This document shows, one piece after another, positions 8,799 through 17,590 of a DNA stretch of 64,000 nucleotides. Source of the stretch: Komagataeibacter melomenusus (GTDB lineage: Bacteria > Pseudomonadota > Alphaproteobacteria > Acetobacterales > Acetobacteraceae); the NCBI RefSeq assembly GCF_013155395.1, contig NZ_JABJWC010000006.1, positions 1-64,000 on the forward strand, written 5' to 3'. A program made the position numbers and the translations under genes. The notes under the pieces were generated by a model. That model searched no databases and had not been told where the DNA came from. It saw only the letters and a list, made by a program, of their open reading frames with translations. Within the stretch, counting starts at the first letter, position 1; every line of letters begins with the position of its first letter.

Positions 8799-10955
8799 AT
8801 GTTGTCCAGCCTGAAGCGCATTTTCTCCGATGATGCCCAATGGGCCGCCACCCGCACCACGGCGGCGTTCAGCGCGCGCGCGCTGCTTTCGGTGGGCATT
8901 GCGCTGTTCCTGGCCTTCTCGTTCCAGCTCCAGTCACCCATGAGTTCGGTCACCACGGTCATGATCGTGGCCAACCCCACGGTGGGGGCGCTGGTTTCAA
9001 AAAGCGTGTGGCGCATCATCGGCACCATCATCGGCGCCACGATCAGCGTGGGGCTGATGGCGGTGTTCGTGCAGTCGCCGGTGCTGTATTTCATGGGACT
9101 GTCGGTGGTGGTGGGGCTGGCCTGCATGGCGGCCACCTTCCTGCGGCTGTTCCGCGCCTATGCCGCGGTGCTCACGGGCTATACCATCGTCATCATCTCC
9201 GCCCCCGCGTTTGACAACCCCGATGGCATCTTCCTCTCCGCCATGTCGCGCCTTGCGGCGGTGGTGGTGGGCATTGTCACCACGGCGGCGGTGTTCATGG
9301 TCACCTCGCCACGGCGGTCGGACACGCTGTTCACCCAGATCCATGGCCTGTTCCGGGATACGGTCAATTATATCCTGGCCTTCCACCAGGGCTACAGCAA
9401 CGTGCCCGCGCAGAACCCCGATGCCCTGCCCGGCAGCACGTTCCGCGCCCTGCCCACCACGTTTCATGACAGCCGTGCGGCCATGCTCACCCGCATCGCC
9501 CGCCTGTCGGACGCGGTGGAATACGCAGCCGCCGACAATTACGACATCAGCGTGCGCCAGCGCGAGATCCGGGCAGGGCTGGCGCGGCTTTCAGGCATCG
9601 TGGCGTCGTACCATCCCCACACCATCACCCCCGCCGATACGGAACAGGACCGCGCGGTGCATGGCGAGATCGAGGCCATGCTGCACACCCTGCTGGACCT
9701 GACGAAGGACCAGGCGCTGGAAGCGATGTGGACGCAGGGCTGCGCGCGCATCCAGCACACGCGGGCCATCATGATCGATGAGGCGCGCGCCACGCATTCA
9801 CCCCGCTCGCTGCTGTTCCTTGATGATATCCAGGACCTGCTCGGCCAGATCGACACGGCGCTGCAGGATCTCTCGCGCCGGGGCAGTGCCGGGCGCAGGC
9901 TGCGGCTGCAACCCTATCTGGAATGGCCCACCGCGCTGCGCAACGCGGCCCGCGGCGCGCTGATCACGCTGCTGACAACCCTGATCTGGTACGTGCTGCA
10001 CTGGACGGCGGGACCAACCATGATGCTGTACGTGGTGGCGGCGGCGAGCCTGCTCTCCACCCTGCCCTCCGCCTCACGCGCGGCGGGGATGATGGCGGCG
10101 GGCACGGCGCTGGGCATACCGGCGGGGCTGTTGTGCCATATCTTCCTGCTGCCGCAGATTGATGGCTACCCGCTGCTATGGCTGTCGCTGTGCCTGATGC
10201 TGCTACCGGGTGTTTGGTTGCAGTTCCACCCCAAATTCGGCGTGGGCGGCTTTGGCTACGGCGTGTTCTCGACCGTGATGCTGCAGGTCAACAACCCGAT
10301 CCATTATTACAACGATATCAGCCTGTTCAATGGCTGGATGGCGCTGTTCATGGGCTGCATCATGCTGGTGCTGTCCTTCCGCGTGATCCTGCCGCCCAAC
10401 CACCGGCTTGATGCCGCCCGCCTGGTCATGTCGCTTACGCGCAGCCTGCGCAGGCTGGCGCTGTCGGGCCGCAGGCAGGGCAAGGAATGGCTGGTATGGG
10501 AGAACCTGCAACTGCAGAAGGTGATCCGCCTGGCCATGCGGCTGTCGTTCTTCGCCCGGCCTGCCAGCATGCATGAATATATCGATGCGGCACTGGCCAC
10601 ACTTTCACTGGGGCGGCTGATCGAGCGCATCCGCACCATCGCGGGCAGCCCCGACATCATGGGCGCGCAGCAGGCCGCGATTTATGATGCGCTGGGCACC
10701 TTCAGCGAGCTGGCGCACAACCCGCTGCTCACGGCGGCCAGCCTGCGGCGGGCGGCCACCATACTCTGCCCGCCCGATGCCCTGACCCTGCGCCCCGCGG
10801 CCCAGGTCGAGGCCATGGCCTGCCTTGAGCAGGCGGCGCGGATCATCGAGGACATACCCGGTTTCCTTGACCAGCGCGGCCCGCTACAATGGGCGGAGGA
10901 TTATCCCGCCGCCCACCGGCCGCCGCTGGCCGCCGTCAGGACGGAAGCCGGCTGA
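8799..10955 (+). CDS. FUSC-family inner-membrane exporter (AaeB/FusC-like)
   Basis: A 718-aa protein with two sets of about five to six TM helices: residues about 25-170 (ALLSVGIALFLAFSFQLQSP, VTTVMIVANPTVGALVSKSV) and about 385-520. A soluble, largely helical domain follows each. This duplicated plan is typical of FUSC/AaeB exporters of aromatic acids or toxic compounds such as fusaric acid. The gene is divergent from marR, with interleaved promoters, suggesting a shared stress response. Its 3' end overlaps the convergent 196-aa hypothetical gene by 20 nt. Substrate is not determinable from sequence. Confidence 0.85.
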   Translation: MLSSLKRIFSDDAQWAATRTTAAFSARALLSVGIALFLAFSFQLQSPMSSVTTVMIVANPTVGALVSKSVWRIIGTIIGATISVGLMAVFVQSPVLYFMGLSVVVGLACMAATFLRLFRAYAAVLTGYTIVIISAPAFDNPDGIFLSAMSRLAAVVVGIVTTAAVFMVTSPRRSDTLFTQIHGLFRDTVNYILAFHQGYSNVPAQNPDALPGSTFRALPTTFHDSRAAMLTRIARLSDAVEYAAADNYDISVRQREIRAGLARLSGIVASYHPHTITPADTEQDRAVHGEIEAMLHTLLDLTKDQALEAMWTQGCARIQHTRAIMIDEARATHSPRSLLFLDDIQDLLGQIDTALQDLSRRGSAGRRLRLQPYLEWPTALRNAARGALITLLTTLIWYVLHWTAGPTMMLYVVAAASLLSTLPSASRAAGMMAAGTALGIPAGLLCHIFLLPQIDGYPLLWLSLCLMLLPGVWLQFHPKFGVGGFGYGVFSTVMLQVNNPIHYYNDISLFNGWMALFMGCIMLVLSFRVILPPNHRLDAARLVMSLTRSLRRLALSGRRQGKEWLVWENLQLQKVIRLAMRLSFFARPASMHEYIDAALATLSLGRLIERIRTIAGSPDIMGAQQAAIYDALGTFSELAHNPLLTAASLRRAATILCPPDALTLRPAAQVEAMACLEQAARIIEDIPGFLDQRGPLQWAEDYPAAHRPPLAAVRTEAG

Positions 10956-11526
10956 GCACCGAGAACGACACCGCATCCATCACCGTGGTGTCGACTTCAT
11001 CGCCGGGCTTGAGGGTCTTGAGGAAGTCCTGCATCGCCTTCTGGCGCACCAGCACCACGCGGGTGATGTCATCGGGGTCGACAAACACGACCTGGTTGCG
11101 CGTGGTGTCCACGCCGGTCACCTTCACGCGCTCGCGCTTGAAGGACACCATCATGCCATGCGGGTGCGGGCCGGTGCGGGTGCCGGCGGCGTTCTCGGTC
11201 GATTCCGGCAGGGGCGATCCCGGCGGCGCGATGGCGGCATCGATGGTGCGGACAATGCGCAGGCCGATCTTGTCGCCGGGGTTGAGCACCGGCAGCTTGG
11301 CGCGCAGGTCGGGGTCGACGCGCACGGTATCAAGGTTGCCCGCCTTGTCGCGCAGCAGGATCATGCCGGCCTCATGGTCCACGCTCTCGACCGTGGCGGT
11401 CGCCGTCTGGTTGCCCACGATGACCGGGGCCTGCGCCATGGCGGGCATTGCGGCGGCAGACGCGCCTGCAACCACGCTGGCCAGCGCCAGCGCCACGCGG
11501 CGGGATGCAAACAGCTTCACGTTCAT
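10936..11526 (-). CDS. Secreted hypothetical protein, small beta-rich
   Basis: A 196-aa protein with a clear Sec signal peptide (MNVKLFASRR, then LALASVVAGASAAAMPAMAQA; cleavage near residue 32). The mature part has alternating beta-strand-like segments, e.g. TATATVESVDHEAGMILL, DTVRVDP and RVKVTGVDTTRNQVVFVD, resembling periplasmic OB-like or copper-tolerance-type folds. I do not recognise a named family with certainty. GGGAAGAA upstream supports the start. It converges with and overlaps the FUSC gene end by 20 nt. Role unknown; probably periplasmic. Confidence 0.75.
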   Translation of the reverse strand: MNVKLFASRRVALALASVVAGASAAAMPAMAQAPVIVGNQTATATVESVDHEAGMILLRDKAGNLDTVRVDPDLRAKLPVLNPGDKIGLRIVRTIDAAIAPPGSPLPESTENAAGTRTGPHPHGMMVSFKRERVKVTGVDTTRNQVVFVDPDDITRVVLVRQKAMQDFLKTLKPGDEVDTTVMDAVSFSVLSRLPS

Positions 11527-11790
11527 AGGTATCGTTCTTCCCTAAAATCTCTTGACGGATGTCAGTCCCTGGCAGGCGGCAATACGCCCGTGCCAGCGCC
11601 CTTATCCCATAACGCGCAGAAGCGGTCACGTATCCTACAATGTATGGCGGGCGATGTATGGCGGCCCGCGTCATCGCCCGCCCAACACCTGCGCCCAGCG
11701 CATTACCCCCTTCCGCCATGCGGGGCTGCGGGTTACGCGCGCATGGTGTAAGCCTGCCGCATTGCCAGGCACACAAGTCAGGAACCCGAC

Positions 11791-11967
11791 ATGACCGACC
11801 AGACCCCGCCCGACGCCTTTGCACAGGGCAAGGCAGCCGCCACCAGGGGCGAGCCGCTGATCGAAAACCCGTTTGATGAAACCCTGCCCGCCTATGAGGA
11901 CTGGAACAAAGGCTGGTGGAGCGTGCGCGAGAACGACGGCGATTTCGATCCGTTTGCCGAGAAATAG
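11791..11967 (+). CDS. Rmf/CrpP-like small protein
   Basis: A 58-aa ORF with AGGAA about 7 nt upstream of its ATG. The sequence has the pattern of the Rmf/CrpP family: a G-x-x-A-x-x-x-G helix (FAQGKAAATRGEP), an N-P-F/Y turn (ENPFDE) and a terminal W-x-x-G-W (DWNKGWW). In enterobacteria Rmf dimerises ribosomes in stationary phase; many alphaproteobacterial members are uncharacterised. A strong bidirectional intrinsic terminator follows at 12084-12124, which supports a monocistronic transcript. The family call rests on motif spacing in a very short protein. Confidence 0.7.
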   Translation: MTDQTPPDAFAQGKAAATRGEPLIENPFDETLPAYEDWNKGWWSVRENDGDFDPFAEK

Positions 11968-12083
11968 GCCCGAAGGCCACGATGGCGTGAGATCAGCCAA
12001 ACGTGAGGGCGGGCGTGTTGTAGCAGCCCCCCGCGCATGGGATGAAGAACGCTGACGGTTCGTTGAAACAGCGACTGTTCTCA

Positions 12084-12124
12084 GAAAAAAAGAGGCGGCA
12101 TCGGCAACGGTGCCGCCTTTTTTT
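12084..12124 (+). terminator. Intrinsic (bidirectional) terminator
   Basis: The stem AGGCGGCA (12093-12100) pairs with TGCCGCCT (12111-12118) around a 10-nt loop. An A-run lies before it and a 7-T run (12118-12124) after it, so it can act in both directions. It sits downstream of the Rmf-like gene. Confidence 0.85.
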
Positions 12125-12152
12125 GCGCGCGTTGAGAAGATCAGATGTCTTT

Positions 12153-12213
12153 GGTGCGGCGTTTTTCAAAACACTCCGAAAAAACGCAGCCCCGTTGAAA
12201 AAAGGCGACCGCC
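12153..12213. repeat. Dispersed intergenic repeat, copy 2 (degenerate)
   Basis: It contains GTGCGGCGTTTTTCAAAA and GTTGAAAAAAGGCGACC, the two arms of the dispersed GCC-T-run / A-run-GGC hairpin repeat, separated by extra sequence. It lies between the terminator and the 3' end of the convergent ClC gene. Confidence 0.55.
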
Positions 12214-12229
12214 GGAAACGCTGCGTGTT

Positions 12230-13561
12230 TCACGACCGGGCCGACATGCTTCCCGGCGCGGCAGGCTGGGTCTGGGCGGCAGGCGGCTGGCCCATTTTTG
12301 CGCATACCCGGAAGGCAAGCAGCGCCCCGGCCAGCGTGAGGAAGGCCGGAATCCACATGTCATGCCCCACATGCGTGAACTCGAGGCCGAGCGCCAGCGC
12401 CGTGAGCGGCATGGACATGAACGTGCCCAGGAAGGCAATGCCGCCCAGCAGCGCCACCGTGCCCACATCCACCCCGGGCAGGCAGGCATTCCACCCCCCC
12501 GCCAGCACGGTGGCCAGCAGCGCGCCCATGGTCAGGCTGGGCGTGAGCAGGCCGCCCGCGGCGCCTGCCCGCAGCGCCCCCATGATCACCACGATCTTGA
12601 GCACCAGCACGGTGGCGGCAAGCTGCGTGCCCAGCTGTGCCGACAGCGCAAGCTGCATCGGCCCGCGCCCGTTGCCCGGCAGTTGCGGGTAGAAGCACGA
12701 CAGCACGCCCAGCAGCGGAAACACCACAAGGCACCACGCAATGCGCGCCCCGCCCCGCGCCGCGCGGTTCTGCACCACGGCCATCAGCCGCTTGGCCAGT
12801 TGCGCGCCCACGCCAATGACCGGCCCCGCGCACAGCGCCCACAGCACCACGGGCGTGGTCACCACCATCGGCCCGATCTCGTACTGGTGCAGGTTGCCCA
12901 GCACCGCCCACGGCACGAACGCCCCGATGGCCGAGGCCCCCACCGCGCACAGCACCGCGCGCTGCCCCACCGTGCCGAGCAGCACCTCGAGTATGAACAG
13001 CGCACCGCCCAGCGGCACGTTATAGACGGCGGAAAGCCCGGCCCCCGCCCCGCAGGCGATGATGATGCGCCGGTCATCGGGCGCAAGGCCCAGCACGCGG
13101 CCGGTGCCGGTGGCCAGCACGGCGCCGAGTTCACGCGGGGCAACCTCGCGGCCAAGCGGCGAGCCAAGGGCCACCGTCACGATCTGGAGCAATACATGCA
13201 CCGTAGTGGACAGCGCGGGCATGGGCTTGCCCAGCCCCGCCTTGCCCACGGCCGCCGCAATGCTGACCAGCGGCCTGCCAAAACGCCCCAGCGCCCACCA
13301 GCCCACGCCCGCCACCACGCCTGCCGCACACAGCGCGGCCACCCGGCGCCATGGCGGCGCGGCGCTCACGCCCTGCACGAATGTGTGCGGCCCGCCGGGC
13401 TGGCCGTAGCCATAGGCTGCATGTTGGATCATGTGCAGCAGCACGGACAGCACCGTGCCCCCCACGCCCGACAGGAAACCGGTGGCAATGACCGCCATGG
13501 CCATGACCGGCCATGCGGTGGGCGCGCCATGGGGCGCGGGAGCGGGAGCAGGTTGGGTCAT
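12230..13561 (-). CDS. ClC-family chloride channel / Cl-/H+ antiporter
   Basis: A 443-aa membrane protein (start MTQPAPAP at 13561; an in-frame GTG at 13657 would add 32 residues without membrane character). ClC signature regions are present in order: SPLGREVAPRELGAVL carrying the gating-type glutamate after G-R, GAGAGLSAVYNVPLGGALF, and the third filter segment AGAAGGLLTPSLTMGALLA. The usual GREGP is replaced by GREVAPRE, a variant I have seen in proteobacterial ClcB-like proteins. No C-terminal CBS domains are present. Likely role: chloride transport in acid resistance or membrane-potential control, sensible in an acid-producing bacterium. It is convergent with the Rmf-like gene. Confidence 0.87.
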   Translation of the reverse strand: MTQPAPAPAPHGAPTAWPVMAMAVIATGFLSGVGGTVLSVLLHMIQHAAYGYGQPGGPHTFVQGVSAAPPWRRVAALCAAGVVAGVGWWALGRFGRPLVSIAAAVGKAGLGKPMPALSTTVHVLLQIVTVALGSPLGREVAPRELGAVLATGTGRVLGLAPDDRRIIIACGAGAGLSAVYNVPLGGALFILEVLLGTVGQRAVLCAVGASAIGAFVPWAVLGNLHQYEIGPMVVTTPVVLWALCAGPVIGVGAQLAKRLMAVVQNRAARGGARIAWCLVVFPLLGVLSCFYPQLPGNGRGPMQLALSAQLGTQLAATVLVLKIVVIMGALRAGAAGGLLTPSLTMGALLATVLAGGWNACLPGVDVGTVALLGGIAFLGTFMSMPLTALALGLEFTHVGHDMWIPAFLTLAGALLAFRVCAKMGQPPAAQTQPAAPGSMSARS

Positions 13562-13680
13562 GATGAGTGGGATATGCCGGATAAGACGCGGCACGCCAAG
13601 CCGGTTTGACCGGCATGGAAGCCCCGACCCGCCCGCCATGGCGCCAGGCGGAATCACGCGCCCGGCCCCCCAGAGCAGAT

Positions 13681-13708
13681 CCAGTTTGAATGGATCCCTT
13701 CAAACTGG
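13681..13708. repeat. Perfect inverted repeat (10-bp arms)
   Basis: CCAGTTTGAA and TTCAAACTGG flank an 8-nt loop (TGGATCCC). No T-run follows. It stands 26 nt before the family B stem-loop, so the two may form a composite element. Confidence 0.7.
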
Positions 13709-13734
13709 TGAAGATGCTCGACAAACAATGATTT

Positions 13735-13774
13735 AGAGCCATTCCACTGAGCCAGGGTCCAGTGGAATGGCTCT
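13735..13774. repeat. Stem-loop repeat, family B copy 2
   Basis: Arms AGAGCCATTCCACT and AGTGGAATGGCTCT pair perfectly around a short loop. The 40-bp unit is almost the same as that at 1542-1581, which shows a dispersed repeat family rather than a gene-specific terminator. Confidence 0.75.
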
Positions 13775-13996
13775 GGATTCGGCAATGGCGGGCAGCCTGT
13801 TGACAGCGCTGCGCCACCCGTCCTGCGCCACAGGTCAGGAATGGCGAACAGGCCACACCCATAAAGGCAACACCAGGACCCTGCACAACGGGGCTGAAAG
13901 GCGCTAGCAACTTCATATTGCTTCGCGATATGGTTGCCTGTACGGAACAGTAGCCATCAGGTGGTGTTTCCAGGGGCAAGGCAGGAAGGGGACGAG

Positions 13997-14335
13997 ATGA
14001 AATTCGTTATTGCCATCATCAAGCCGTTCAAGCTCGATGAGGTACGCGAAGGGTTGCATTCCATTGGGGTGGACGCCCTGACCGCAACCGAGGTGAAGGG
14101 ATATGGCCGCCAGAAAGGCCAGACCGAAATCTATCGCGGCGCCGAATACAACATCCAGTTCCTGCCCAAGATCAAGCTCGAGATCGCGGTGCCCGACGCA
14201 CAGTGCGACAAGGTGGTGGAAGTCATCCAGTCCGCCTCGTGCACGGGCAAGATCGGCGATGGCAAGATTTTCGTTCTCGACCTGCTGCAGGCAATACGGA
14301 TCAGGACACAGGAAACCGGAGAAAACGCGCTGTGA
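13997..14335 (+). CDS. glnK: Nitrogen regulatory PII protein GlnK
   Basis: A 112-aa protein of exact PII length. MKFVIAIIKPFKLDEVREGL is the canonical start. The T-loop (GRQKGQTEIYRGAEY) retains Tyr51, the uridylylation site, and the B-loop TGKIGDGKIFV and C-loop are intact, so ATP/2-oxoglutarate binding and GlnD modification are expected. The SD GGAAGGGG lies at good spacing. Its stop overlaps the GTG start of amtB (GTGA), the classic glnK-amtB arrangement in which GlnK plugs the ammonium channel when nitrogen is sufficient. GlnB versus GlnK is decided by this linkage. Confidence 0.95.
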   Translation: MKFVIAIIKPFKLDEVREGLHSIGVDALTATEVKGYGRQKGQTEIYRGAEYNIQFLPKIKLEIAVPDAQCDKVVEVIQSASCTGKIGDGKIFVLDLLQAIRIRTQETGENAL

Positions 14336-15708
14336 TCACGAAGATTGGCAAAAGCGCCCGCCATGCCGGGCTGGCGGCGGCGGCTTTTGGCACGTCGATG
14401 GCCAGCCTGCCCGCCATGGCGGCCGATGCCCCCCCCGCCATCGACACGGGCGATACCGCGTGGATGCTGGTCAGCACCGCACTCGTGCTGATGATGACCA
14501 TCCCCGGCCTTGCGCTGTTCTATGCGGGCATGGTGCGCAAGAAGAACGTGCTGGCCACCCTCATGCAGTCCTTCTCCATCTGCTGCATCATGACCGTGGT
14601 GTGGATGGTGCTGGGCTACAGCCTGGCCTTTACCTCGGGCAACGCGTTTATTGGCGGGCTGTCGCGCGTGATGCTCAACGGGCTGGGCGCAGGCATCAGC
14701 AAGGGCAGTGACGTGGCCTTCACCATGGCCGCGGGCACGCCTGCCGCCACCGCCATGACCATTCCCGAAAGTGTCTGGATGACCTTCCAGATGACCTTCG
14801 CCATCATAACGCCCGCGCTGATTACCGGCGCGTTTGCCGAACGCATGAAGTTCAGCGCCCTGTGCGTGTTCACCATCATCTGGTCGCTGATCGTGTACGT
14901 GCCTGTGGCCCACTGGGTGTGGGGGCCGGATGGCTGGGTGGCGGCCAAGGTCGGCGCGATCGACTTTGCCGGCGGCACGGTGGTACATATCAACGCAGGC
15001 ATCGCGGGGCTGGTCGCGGCCCTGGTGATGGGGCGGCGCAAGGGCTTTGGGGAGGACGACTTCTCACCCTACAACCTGACCTATGCCATCATTGGCGCAT
15101 CCCTGCTGTGGGTGGGCTGGTTCGGCTTCAACGCAGGCTCCGCCGGTGGCGCCAACGGGCGCGCGGGCATGGCCATGGCCACGACCCAGATTGCCGCCGC
15201 CGCCGCTGGCGTGTCGTGGATGTGCGCCGAATGGATGAAGACCGGCAAGCCCACCGTGCTGGGCATCATCTCGGGTGCCGTGGGTGGGCTGGTGGCCATT
15301 ACGCCTGCGGCGGGCTTCGTGCTGCCGGGCGGGGCGCTGATGATCGGGCTGATCGCGGGCGTGGTCTGCTTCTGGGGGGCAACGGGCCTCAAGCACATGA
15401 TGGGCTATGACGACAGCCTCGATGCCTTTGGCGTGCATGGCATTGGCGGCATCGTGGGCGCGCTGCTGACCGGCGTGTTCGCCTATGGCCCGCTCTCGGC
15501 CACCGATGCCAGCCCCGAGGGGGTGAGCGGGTCATTCCACCAGTTTATCGCCCAGGCGGAATCGGTCGGCATTACCGTGGTGTGGTGCGCGGTGCTGACC
15601 TTCATCCTGCTCAAGGCCATTGACCTGACCATCGGCCTGCGCGTGACGCGCGATGAGGAAATGGAAGGCCTGGACATGAGCCTGCATGGCGAACGGATCA
15701 ATTCCTGA
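14332..15708 (+). CDS. amtB: Ammonium transporter AmtB
   Basis: A 458-aa protein. The start is the GTG at 14332, overlapping the glnK stop, with GGAG 8 nt upstream; a longer ATG frame from 14203 would run inside glnK. There is a signal peptide (ending about MAADAPPA), then about 11 TM helices. Conserved motifs are GDTAWMLVSTALVLMMTIPG, ALFYAGMVRKKN, DFAGGTVVHINAGIAGLVAA (first pore His) and DDSLDAFGVHGIGGIVGALL (second pore His), so the twin-His pore is intact. It functions with GlnK in ammonium scavenging and is likely NtrC- or nitrogen-regulated. An intrinsic terminator follows. Confidence 0.95.
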   Translation: MITKIGKSARHAGLAAAAFGTSMASLPAMAADAPPAIDTGDTAWMLVSTALVLMMTIPGLALFYAGMVRKKNVLATLMQSFSICCIMTVVWMVLGYSLAFTSGNAFIGGLSRVMLNGLGAGISKGSDVAFTMAAGTPAATAMTIPESVWMTFQMTFAIITPALITGAFAERMKFSALCVFTIIWSLIVYVPVAHWVWGPDGWVAAKVGAIDFAGGTVVHINAGIAGLVAALVMGRRKGFGEDDFSPYNLTYAIIGASLLWVGWFGFNAGSAGGANGRAGMAMATTQIAAAAAGVSWMCAEWMKTGKPTVLGIISGAVGGLVAITPAAGFVLPGGALMIGLIAGVVCFWGATGLKHMMGYDDSLDAFGVHGIGGIVGALLTGVFAYGPLSATDASPEGVSGSFHQFIAQAESVGITVVWCAVLTFILLKAIDLTIGLRVTRDEEMEGLDMSLHGERINS

Positions 15709-15737
15709 CCTGATTGCCTGTATGCAACATTACGGAA

Positions 15738-15768
15738 AAGGGCGGCCTTGCGGGGCCGCCCTTTTTTT
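15738..15768 (+). terminator. Intrinsic terminator of glnK-amtB
   Basis: The stem GGGCGGCC (15740-15747) pairs with GGCCGCCC (15754-15761) around a 6-nt loop and is followed by seven T residues (15762-15768). It lies 30 nt after the amtB stop. Confidence 0.92.
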
Positions 15769-15805
15769 CTGGCCCCTGCACACGGCCAGTGCCCCAAACC
15801 GGTTT

Positions 15806-16342
15806 TCAGGTCCCGCCCGCAAGGATCACGTCACGCACCATGGCGCAGCGGGAACCAATGGGAAAACCACCAGCTTCCTCATCACGCAACAGGCCTGCCA
15901 GACGTGCATCCTGTGCAGCGGGCGGGAGCAGCCGGAAGCCTGCCCGCGCATAAAAAGGCCCGTTCCATCCAACAGTGCGGAATGTGGTCAGTGTGATGCG
16001 GGCAAGACCCGGCAGGCGTGCAGCACCCTCATGGGCGGCCGCCAGCAGGCTCCGCCCCAGCCCCCTGCCCTGCGCCGGATGTGCGACCGATATTTCAAGC
16101 ACATGCAGGTCAGCGCCATATTGCCGCGCGCTTAAGAAACCAACGGGCTGATCCCGACCATCTACTGCAACCCAGCACAGGCCGTGGGCAATGCAGCCTG
16201 CATGCACGGCAGGTGGCAACCCGTCAGCCTGTGCCAGCCAGGCCAGTGCGGGCACGGCCAGGAAGGCTTTTGCGGCAGAGCGCTCGATAGCAGGCAGGAG
16301 ACCTGCCTCTTCAGGCCGGGCCGGGCGGATGGAAAAGGTCAT
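15806..16342 (-). CDS. GNAT-family N-acetyltransferase
   Basis: A 178-aa single-domain GCN5-related acetyltransferase. The N-terminal strand is FSIRPARPEEAGLL, the central strands carry LHVLEISVAHPAQGRGLGRS, and QGRGLGR is the acetyl-CoA pyrophosphate-binding Q/R-x-x-G-x-G/A motif. FYARAGFRLL is the conserved C-terminal motif. It is convergent with amtB (separated by a terminator) and lies 54 nt downstream of the YcxB-like gene on the same strand. The acceptor substrate cannot be predicted; it resembles RimI/ArsN2-like small acetyltransferases only generally. Confidence 0.85.
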   Translation of the reverse strand: MTFSIRPARPEEAGLLPAIERSAAKAFLAVPALAWLAQADGLPPAVHAGCIAHGLCWVAVDGRDQPVGFLSARQYGADLHVLEISVAHPAQGRGLGRSLLAAAHEGAARLPGLARITLTTFRTVGWNGPFYARAGFRLLPPAAQDARLAGLLRDEEAGGFPIGSRCAMVRDVILAGGT

Positions 16343-16396
16343 GGCAACGGCCCCTCGATCATGATGCGCTGCCCCTGCAGTAAATGGCAGGGCGTT

Positions 16397-17590
16397 TCAG
16401 GGCTGCGCCATGCCTCTGGCCTGCGCGGCCCAGGCCAGTATGCGCGCCCGGTCCTGCGGGCTGAAGAGACGCCATGGATAACAAAAGGACGTCAGCTTTC
16501 CCTGCTTTACCTCCAAAAAGCGCGGAGTCGAGATTATGCGCACGACCGTCCACGGGGTAAAAACCCTTACGGTGTCCTGGTCCATGTCCAGCAATCTGAT
16601 GCCCTGCGCATCAATCCGCACCCTTGCCATGGGCTGTGCCTTGATCTGACGCAGGTAGTTTACAAACAGGAATACAATACTGAGAACGACACTACCCGCA
16701 TTGATGCAAAGGGTCTGTGGATCAAGGCCAAGGAGCAGGCGCACCCTGTCAATCATGTCCGTTGCACCGAACAGAATTGTCCTGCGATCCGTTAGCGAGA
16801 ACATTAAAACCAGATGCAGCATGAGCATCAGCCCCAAAGTCATGAACGCGGCATAGGGAACAAGTTTTAAAAAGATAGAAAACCGCTCCCCCCTGGTGAA
16901 CGACAGGGGAACGGTCACTTCATCCCCTTGCGCATCCAACCGTGCCGGGAGGGCCGTGGTGCCAGCAGGGGGGCATGCGGCAACCGGGGCCGCCTTATGC
17001 ATGCACACCATCTGGACGAGCGCCTTCGCCCGGGGCACGTCCTGCGGGGCGAAACTGTTCCAGGTGATGACATGCCGCTTGCTCCGGCTCCGCATGCGCA
17101 GGACCAGAAGGCGTCGTGTCGGACGTATTATCCTGAAATCATCCCACGCAATGTCGGTATATAATCCATTGGCATCCCGGGCTGAAATGCTCTTGGCAGA
17201 GAGGACATAGGTCGTACCACGCCGGACATTGCGCCGACAGTACACAACAAGACACCGCCAGAACCACCCCGAGGCGACAAGAACAATAAACGTCAGCGCT
17301 GCAGGCTGGAGGGCGCCCAGGGCAATCAGTTCCATCACCACCCCCCATTCCCTCTGGCCTACGGCATGATCGAAAGGAGGATAATCATGCGTCTGCAAAC
17401 TGATGGACCAGAACAGGCCCAGCAATATTCCATTTGCCAGCAGCTGTTTCCAGCCCAGCAGGATTTCGGCCAGTACATCGAGCGGGGTTGTCCTGAGCCT
17501 GCCCGTGATGGGCTGCAAACCGGTCCCGGCCTGCGGTTCGGTTGTGGCATCATCCGTTACGGGGCCGGGCGGAGGCGCATCATCGTGCAT
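16397..17590 (-). CDS. Membrane protein with two tandem YcxB-like modules
   Basis: A 397-aa protein of unknown function. There are two copies of a plan of two TM helices followed by a short beta-rich cytoplasmic domain: TM at about 45-62 and 87-110, then a soluble segment ending WDDFRIIRPTRRLLVLRMRS and WNSFAPQDVPRAKALV; then TM at about 243-263 and 292-312, and a second soluble segment with WTVVRIISTPRFLEVKQGK and WRLFSPQDRARILAW. The repeated pattern FxPQDxxRAxxL resembles the YcxB-like C-terminal domain. The internal duplication is visible by eye. It is followed closely by the GNAT gene; no functional link is known. Confidence 0.65.
   Translation of the reverse strand: MHDDAPPPGPVTDDATTEPQAGTGLQPITGRLRTTPLDVLAEILLGWKQLLANGILLGLFWSISLQTHDYPPFDHAVGQREWGVVMELIALGALQPAALTFIVLVASGWFWRCLVVYCRRNVRRGTTYVLSAKSISARDANGLYTDIAWDDFRIIRPTRRLLVLRMRSRSKRHVITWNSFAPQDVPRAKALVQMVCMHKAAPVAACPPAGTTALPARLDAQGDEVTVPLSFTRGERFSIFLKLVPYAAFMTLGLMLMLHLVLMFSLTDRRTILFGATDMIDRVRLLLGLDPQTLCINAGSVVLSIVFLFVNYLRQIKAQPMARVRIDAQGIRLLDMDQDTVRVFTPWTVVRIISTPRFLEVKQGKLTSFCYPWRLFSPQDRARILAWAAQARGMAQP

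Larger units (their letters stand above)
13562..13996. other. 435-bp intergenic region with two hairpin repeats upstream of glnK
   Basis: No plausible gene is seen. It contains the perfect inverted repeat at 13681-13708 and the stem-loop at 13735-13774 (annotated separately), plus the promoter region of glnK, where GCAGGAAGGGGACGAG precedes the ATG at 13997. Confidence 0.6.

Noticed and set aside
12110-13609. 499-aa plus-strand frame over the ClC gene
   Set aside because: His/Arg/Gln-rich low-complexity translation, a typical shadow of a membrane-protein gene on the other strand.
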